From positions 186,001-250,000 of the forward strand of contig BAAHQB010000209.1 in assembly GCA_054601695.1 (NCBI GenBank): DNA of 64,000 nt, written 5' to 3'. This DNA comes from Amorphochlora amoebiformis. Taxonomy: Eukaryota > Cercozoa > Chlorarachniophyceae. Position numbers and translations under genes: made by a program. This document shows, piece after piece, positions 47,761-64,000 of the stretch (positions are counted from its first letter, which is position 1; the number at the start of each line of letters is the position of its first letter). The notes below the pieces were generated by a model, which was given only the letters and a program-made list of their open reading frames with translations, was not told the DNA's origin and made no database searches.

Positions 47761-47828
<68 letters not shown>

Positions 47829-47838
47829 CATATATATA

Positions 47839-47879
<41 letters not shown>

Positions 47880-47880
47880 A
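47250..47880. repeat. (TA)n / CA-TG microsatellite tract
   Basis: Simple repeat between the micro-exon gene and the exon at about 47995. No coding signal was seen. Confidence 0.9.
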
Positions 47881-47994
47881 TTCTCAGATCTTATCCTGTG
47901 GTTACGTGGTTAGGGTTATGGTTAGGGTTACAGTTAGTGTTAGGGTTAGGATTGGGGTGTTACTCCAGAGGTTCCTTGGTTAATCGAGGTGGAA

Positions 47995-52222
<4,228 letters not shown>

Positions 52223-52445
52223 CTGGGGATATAAAAGGGTTAGGTTACGTTAGGGTTAGGGTTTGAATTAGACTCAGATTCAGTATGATCCGAGGCACAC
52301 ATGACTTGAAGATATATGAATATCTATTTTTGAGATATATGAATATGTATTTTTAAGATTTAATAAGTTAAATATACAGAGAAAGGTTTGGATGCTTGGG
52401 GAAATCACTGTTAGGGTTAGGGTTAGGGTTGAGGGTTAGGTTAAG

Positions 52446-52789
52446 TTATTGCTGCCTTCCGTTCGAGAGTCCCTTTTTCTTTAGAGGTGTAGTTTTCTTC
52501 ACGGCCATGGTGGGGGGTTTAGACTTAGTGTAGTCCTGGTGAACAGCAAAGATGGGTGTTGGTTAGTTAGGGAATGAAAGTGGGTTGAGTATTTTGAATC
52601 GTTTCTTTTTATCGTTATGTATGTATATAAATTTATTTATATGTGTATGTGTATATATATATATGTATGTATATATATGTGTTTGTATGAATAATTTTAT
52701 TTTATATGTACGAATGTTCAATACTAGTACATACATAGGTTTACATAATACCATATGGAAATACAGAAAACATACACATACACAAATAC

Positions 52790-52827
<38 letters not shown>

Positions 52828-52857
52828 ATATATATATATATGTACATATATATATAT

Positions 52858-52900
<43 letters not shown>

Positions 52901-52964
52901 TATTCACATCATACATAATGACATATACATATACACTGTATACCTTTAAATATATTTATACATG

Positions 52965-53029
<65 letters not shown>

Positions 53030-53053
53030 CCTGCATATATATATTTATATACG

Positions 53054-53090
<37 letters not shown>

Positions 53091-53462
53091 TATATGTATT
53101 TTAATTTACACATGTATTATACTATTAGGACAGAAATGACGGAGAGAGAGGGAGAGAGAATGGAGAGAAGGAGAGAGAGTGGAGAGAAGGAGAGAAGAGA
53201 GAGAAAGAGGCAGAGAACATACGAAGGCAAGAACCGACCCTGCTCTGCCACTCGTTGTTCAGATTCTCAAGCTCCCACTGGTGCTGTTTAGCCTGTAAAG
53301 GATTAGAAATATATTTATACATAATATATGTATATATATGTATATATATATATATATCATATACATAATATATATATATATGTATATATATATATACATA
53401 TACATATATATCATATATATAATATATATACACACAAATATACACACAAACATACACACATC

Positions 53463-53517
<55 letters not shown>

Positions 53518-53543
53518 TATGGATATACATACATATACATATA

Positions 53544-53608
<65 letters not shown>

Positions 53609-53715
53609 GTAAACATATATATATATATATATATATAAATTTAAACATATGTATATACATAAATATTACATATATATATTTATATATATATATATTTATA
53701 TATATATATATAAAT

Positions 53716-53766
<51 letters not shown>

Positions 53767-53768
53767 TA

Positions 53769-53806
<38 letters not shown>

Positions 53807-53923
53807 TACACACACACACACACAGACATAAATATATAAATACATACAAATATATATATATATATATATATATAGCACATGCATAAAAACATATACACAT
53901 ATGCGTGTATGAGTATTATTATT

Positions 53924-53965
<42 letters not shown>

Positions 53966-54007
53966 ATGCATGTATGTACATACATAGATCTAAATATAGT
54001 ATGTGAC

Positions 54008-54065
<58 letters not shown>

Positions 54066-54085
54066 GACATACATATATATATATG

Positions 54086-54120
<35 letters not shown>

Positions 54121-54174
54121 TTACATATATAATGCATATTTACAATAATATGTATTATACAGTATAAACAAATA

Positions 54175-54211
<37 letters not shown>

Positions 54212-54544
54212 GACATATATATATATATATATATATGTGTGTGTAATACATACATAATATCACATGACACAGATCGTCATCTACATCATTTCTAAGCACA
54301 CATACCATATAAGCAGAGTTATCCGCAGGCGCTTCAGGTACGAGATCATCCTAAAGTTAGAGTAAGGGTTAGCCTATGGTAGGGGTTAAAGTTGGGTTTA
54401 GCTTAGGTTTAGGGCTGGGATATGAGTTTACTTGTCCGAGCATCTGATTCACTTCGCCTAACACAAGCTTGGCTTCTACCGCCTCCCTGCAGACCATATA
54501 CTATATATATCTATATATATATATGTATACATAAATATACATTT

Positions 54545-54587
<43 letters not shown>

Positions 54588-55975
54588 TATGTATTATATG
54601 TAGATGCATAGTATAATATATATATATATATATATATAAATACATAATATGTGTATATATTATACATATTATTGATAATATACATTTACAGAATTATATA
54701 TATATATGTAATATTCTACAGTCAGTATACATATACACATACATACACAATCCACATAAACACATCATCCCACTGTTTTTAATCAAAAAAGCCAACTCTA
54801 ACTCAGCCGTAACCCTAAGCCTATATCTTTCCCAATAATTAGCCCTAACCGCAGGTCTTACGCTTTCCGGTCCTCCGCAAACCGCACGACGGGCTGCAAC
54901 AAGTGGTTCAGATACTTCTCGGCAACCTGATTAGGGTCAAAATTATATAGAATTAGGGTTAGGGCTAGGATTAGGGTGTAGGCTTAGGGCTACACCTGCA
55001 CGTCAGCGTCGCTCAGCTTGGCCTAAGATTAGGTTTGCTGTTAGGGTAGATTTCAACATTGGATTTCTAGCGTTCGCGCGAAACTAGGTTTTGGACTTAG
55101 GATAAGGTTATTTATGTACATCAAGGAACTTTAGCAAGGCCCGCTTTGAGCGCACCAGACTTAACTCTAGGGTGTCGACTTGATCCTAGATTGGGATGAG
55201 GGATGCATGGTTAGGGCTGGTTGGGGTTAGGGTCGTTAGGGGTAGAGTTTCGACTTCTTCAAGGGCTTCTCTCCGGAGGAAATCCTCTAGGGTTAAACCT
55301 ATCTCCATTACCTAATGGTTGAGGAAGGAAATTTAGGCTAAGGAAAATTTATTGCAAGAACTTGGGTTAGATTGGTTGGTAATGCAAAGATACTCTCTCC
55401 AGGGCGAGCTCCTCGAGTTCATCGGCCTGGGGTTTGGGTTTAGATTGGTGTTAGGGTTAAAATAAAAGTCGGGCGTTTGGGTCAAGTTTTGGAGAAATGT
55501 CTACCTGCTCAAGAGCCCCGGCATAGTTCTTATTCTTGATTTGAAGTTCAAAGTTTCGGAGAAAAAAACTGGGCGAAGGAGAAAATTTTAAAATTTCAGT
55601 TTTGAGGGCTAGATGGAATGGAAAGATGGAATGGAACAAGTGAGGGTTGTAATACTATCCCTACTCTGTATTCTAGCCTTAATCTAGTTGTCGTACCCGA
55701 TTGCAAAACAACCCAAAACAGCGGCGATAATCCACATTCCATATCTGGTATGGGTTAGGGATGTGTACGGATTAGAGATTGCAGTGAAATCAGAGCTAAG
55801 TTTTACGTAAGGGTTTTCCCGTCAACGAGATATGCTACATTCTTATCTCCACCGCCAACCTGAGGTATGATTGGGTTGGGTTAGTACTACGGTTAGGGTT
55901 TAGGTTAGGAAGATTACTTTAGTTTTTTTTATCCCAAGAGAATGCGCAATGTCTCCCACGTGAAGGCTGTATATA
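52446..55975 (-). CDS. Probable coiled-coil protein, unrecognised, multi-exon
   Basis: Minus-strand exons: [16 protein letters not shown] (about 55970), [17 protein letters not shown] (about 55855), [16 protein letters not shown] (about 55550), [12 protein letters not shown] (about 55420), [14 protein letters not shown] (about 55290), [20 protein letters not shown] (about 55190), AKLSDADVQ (about 55015), [20 protein letters not shown] (about 54910), [18 protein letters not shown] (about 54500), [15 protein letters not shown] (about 54345) and [18 protein letters not shown] (about 53290). The last exon encodes a basic tail ([20 protein letters not shown]) and stops at 52446. Leu/Glu spacing is coiled-coil-like. 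Introns carry TTAGGG-type words on the plus strand. Start and some junctions are unknown. The final exon could instead be the ATG exon of the downstream gene, as its ATG has a CCACCATGG context, but no GT donor follows it in frame. Confidence 0.5.
52600..54260. repeat. (TA)n / (GT)n introns
   Basis: Two large simple-repeat introns flank the [11 protein letters not shown] exon. A purine-rich GAGAGA patch lies at 53140-53215. Confidence 0.85.
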
Positions 55976-55999
55976 ATATACATTATATATAATACACAT

Positions 56000-56050
<51 letters not shown>

Positions 56051-56141
56051 ATATACATACACACACACACACATATACATATACATATATATACATATAT
56101 ATATATATATATAATATATATATGTATATATATACATATAA

Positions 56142-56214
<73 letters not shown>

Positions 56215-56260
56215 CATATATATATTTTTATATATGCATACACATGAATGCCAAAACACA
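55976..56260. repeat. (TA)n microsatellite
   Basis: A TA array with a CA island just upstream (minus sense) of the first recognised exon of the coiled-coil gene. Confidence 0.9.
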
Positions 56261-57328
56261 TCCTCGCACAGTGATGACGTGATCAAAACTCCCATCCCTC
56301 CTGATGCCTCCCATGCAAAACCCACCCCCCACGCCATCCATACTCCCGATTTCTTAACAGCCCTCACCAACACCCCCCAAAACACACCACCCTTTCGTAT
56401 TTAAAATTCTTTCCGTGTCTACCATACCCCCCTCACCCACCCTCCCCCTTCCATCCCCCGCTGACAATGCCTTTATTTTTCCGAGACCCGAACGAAAAAT
56501 ACTCCCTGGTAGGACCCCTAAATTCCGTTCAGTACCGAAAAATTCAGAGGTGGTGGGCTGTGGGAGTACCTCGCCATGGTTTACAGACGTGCGGCTGACG
56601 CAGCGGCTGGGGTGCCGTGGCGATTTGCCGCGGAATAAAGGAAAAATAAATAACAATTCGGCAGTGTGACAACTCTGTGTGACAGAACGGATTCCGCGAT
56701 AAATTGGGAGATATTGAGATACTCAGAATTTCGCGCGCAGTCTTAGCCATCCACGCTTTGGTGAAAGACCCGTACCCCGATGCTCACCCGCCCCCTCGTC
56801 TTTCCCCCCCTCCTCCGGGTTACCCATAGGGCATGGTTGCGTAGTGCGTTCTTCGCTGTTGCTGTAACCGTCGGAGTGGCTGTTTTCCAAGTTTCGATAC
56901 TCCATAAGACCCCTTCGCAGGTTTCATAGCAATCTTTTCCATACTGCACGCTTTGCCACCTTTCCTAGAAGAGGGAAATATAGCATCCAAGGCTTCCCTC
57001 CCTGTTGCGGATAACCTGAGTTCTGCGTTTTGGTGCTCCCATCCCCTCTCAGGTTCGGCCCCTCGGTCTTTTCGGAGTGGGTGGTCAAAAGAAAAAATCG
57101 ACACCAGTGACCCGTCCCTCTGGTCTGCAGATGGGTACCTAGTCTCTACTCTAACCCCCCTTGTATCCCCATCCTTTTCTTCCCCCGGCCCCTAGTCCTC
57201 AGCCCCGCTCAAAACAAACATAATTGCGAACATGACTAAATTCATAAAGCTCCATACTTCATCAACCAATATTCTCTGAACAACCCCCGATTCTTACAAA
57301 TCTTGTTGCACTCACATATCCGTTACAG
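56261..57328. other. C-rich, non-repetitive region between divergent genes
   Basis: About 1 kb of pyrimidine-rich sequence (many CCCC runs) with no microsatellite. A minus-strand frame starting at about 56943 (MEKIAMKPAKGSYGVSKLGK...) ends at a GTAACC donor and could be the first exon of the coiled-coil gene. Competing plus-strand frames are equally long. Promoters and leader exons of both flanking genes probably lie here, but none is certain. Confidence 0.4.
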
Positions 57329-63110
<5,782 letters not shown>

Positions 63111-63129
63111 GTAACACCTATATCCTCAT

Positions 63130-63160
63130 TCTGCTACACTACACAATGTCACACATCTTT

Positions 63161-63216
<56 letters not shown>

Positions 63217-63325
63217 AAATATGAGCACATACATATATATATATATATATATATATGCATATACATGTATATATATATATATATATATTCGTATACGTAT
63301 ATATATATCTGTAATATATGAATAC

Positions 63326-63360
<35 letters not shown>

Positions 63361-63444
63361 CATACATGTGCGTGTATGCATATGTATGTATACATTATTC
63401 ATACACATATACAAATATGCCAATATATACATACATATATATAT

Positions 63445-63502
<58 letters not shown>

Positions 63503-63542
63503 ATAAACTCATATACTACCAATAAAATATATATATATATAT

Positions 63543-63617
<75 letters not shown>

Positions 63618-63633
63618 CATATATGTGCGTGTG

Positions 63634-63689
<56 letters not shown>

Positions 63690-63727
63690 TTGTGTGTGTT
63701 TGTGTGTGTGTGTATGCATAAATATAC

Positions 63728-63767
<40 letters not shown>

Positions 63768-63871
63768 GTAAATTTTATATATATATATATACATATATAT
63801 ATAGATATATATAAAATGTATCATACATAGGAATGTATACATACATATTATATATAAATATATATACATAT

Positions 63872-63925
<54 letters not shown>

Positions 63926-64000
63926 TATATACATACACATGTATGTGTATATATGTATGAAAAAAAAATGTGCTATATGAAAAAAATGTGCTACATTTGT
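63130..64000. repeat. (TA)n tract to window end
   Basis: TA with a GT island (63672-63713). No exon is visible after the ALIEMG segment, so any further ankyrin exons lie beyond the window. Confidence 0.9.

Overview
This is nuclear DNA of a photosynthetic protist. No bacterial gene organisation is present. Coding sequence is cut into many short exons (often 30-200 bp) with GT-AG introns, and most of the remaining sequence is (TA)n and related simple repeats plus degenerate CCCTAA/TTAGGG-type motifs. The best clue to the organism is a complete, intron-rich, nuclear Psb28 gene (8205-11586, +) whose product starts with a hydrophobic signal peptide followed by a basic, acid-free transit-like segment. 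That bipartite leader suggests a plastid acquired by secondary endosymbiosis. Nuclear Psb28 (plastid-encoded in most red-lineage algae) and ordinary GT-AG introns make a chlorarachniophyte-like alga my preferred guess, but this is inference.

Layout from left to right. (1) 1-8000, minus: a large gene running off the left edge, encoding a DEP domain, a PH domain and three cyclic-nucleotide-binding (CNB) domains. (2) 8205-11586, plus: Psb28, head-to-head with (1). (3) About 11.9-14.7 kb: isolated exons of unrecognised genes on both strands. (4) 14922-25844, plus: a signal-anchored PC-esterase/NXPE/PMR5-like protein, with a heat-shock-element-like array in one intron. (5) 26625-30874, minus: a TDP2-like phosphodiesterase (UBA plus EEP domain). 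(6) 31227-38338, plus: phytochelatin synthase, head-to-head with (5). Its exons form a phase-consistent chain, and all three catalytic residues (Cys, His, Asp) are visible. One intron holds a large inverted array of short repeats between two copies of a direct duplication. (7) 38.3-41.8 kb: non-coding, with tandem duplications. (8) About 41.8-52.3 kb, minus: many tiny exons encoding basic Lys/Tyr/Ser/Ala repeats and, upstream, unrecognised globular-looking exons. (9) 52446-55975, minus: exons of an unrecognised, probably coiled-coil protein. (10) 57329-63110 and probably beyond, plus: a GGMP-like, STI1-like and ankyrin-repeat protein resembling plant AKR2.

There is no operon logic. The recurrent arrangement is head-to-head and tail-to-tail pairs. 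The recognised products point to plastid function (Psb28, possibly the AKR2-like protein), metal detoxification (phytochelatin synthase), DNA or RNA 5'-adduct repair (TDP2-like), cyclic-nucleotide signalling and wall or glycan acylation (PC-esterase). Long Tyr-Ile-Tyr-Ile or Leu-Ser open frames are translated microsatellites and are not annotated as genes. Exon borders were placed by eye from splice consensus, reading phase and family similarity. Those of Psb28, phytochelatin synthase and the 3' half of the PC-esterase gene are the most secure because every phase agrees.
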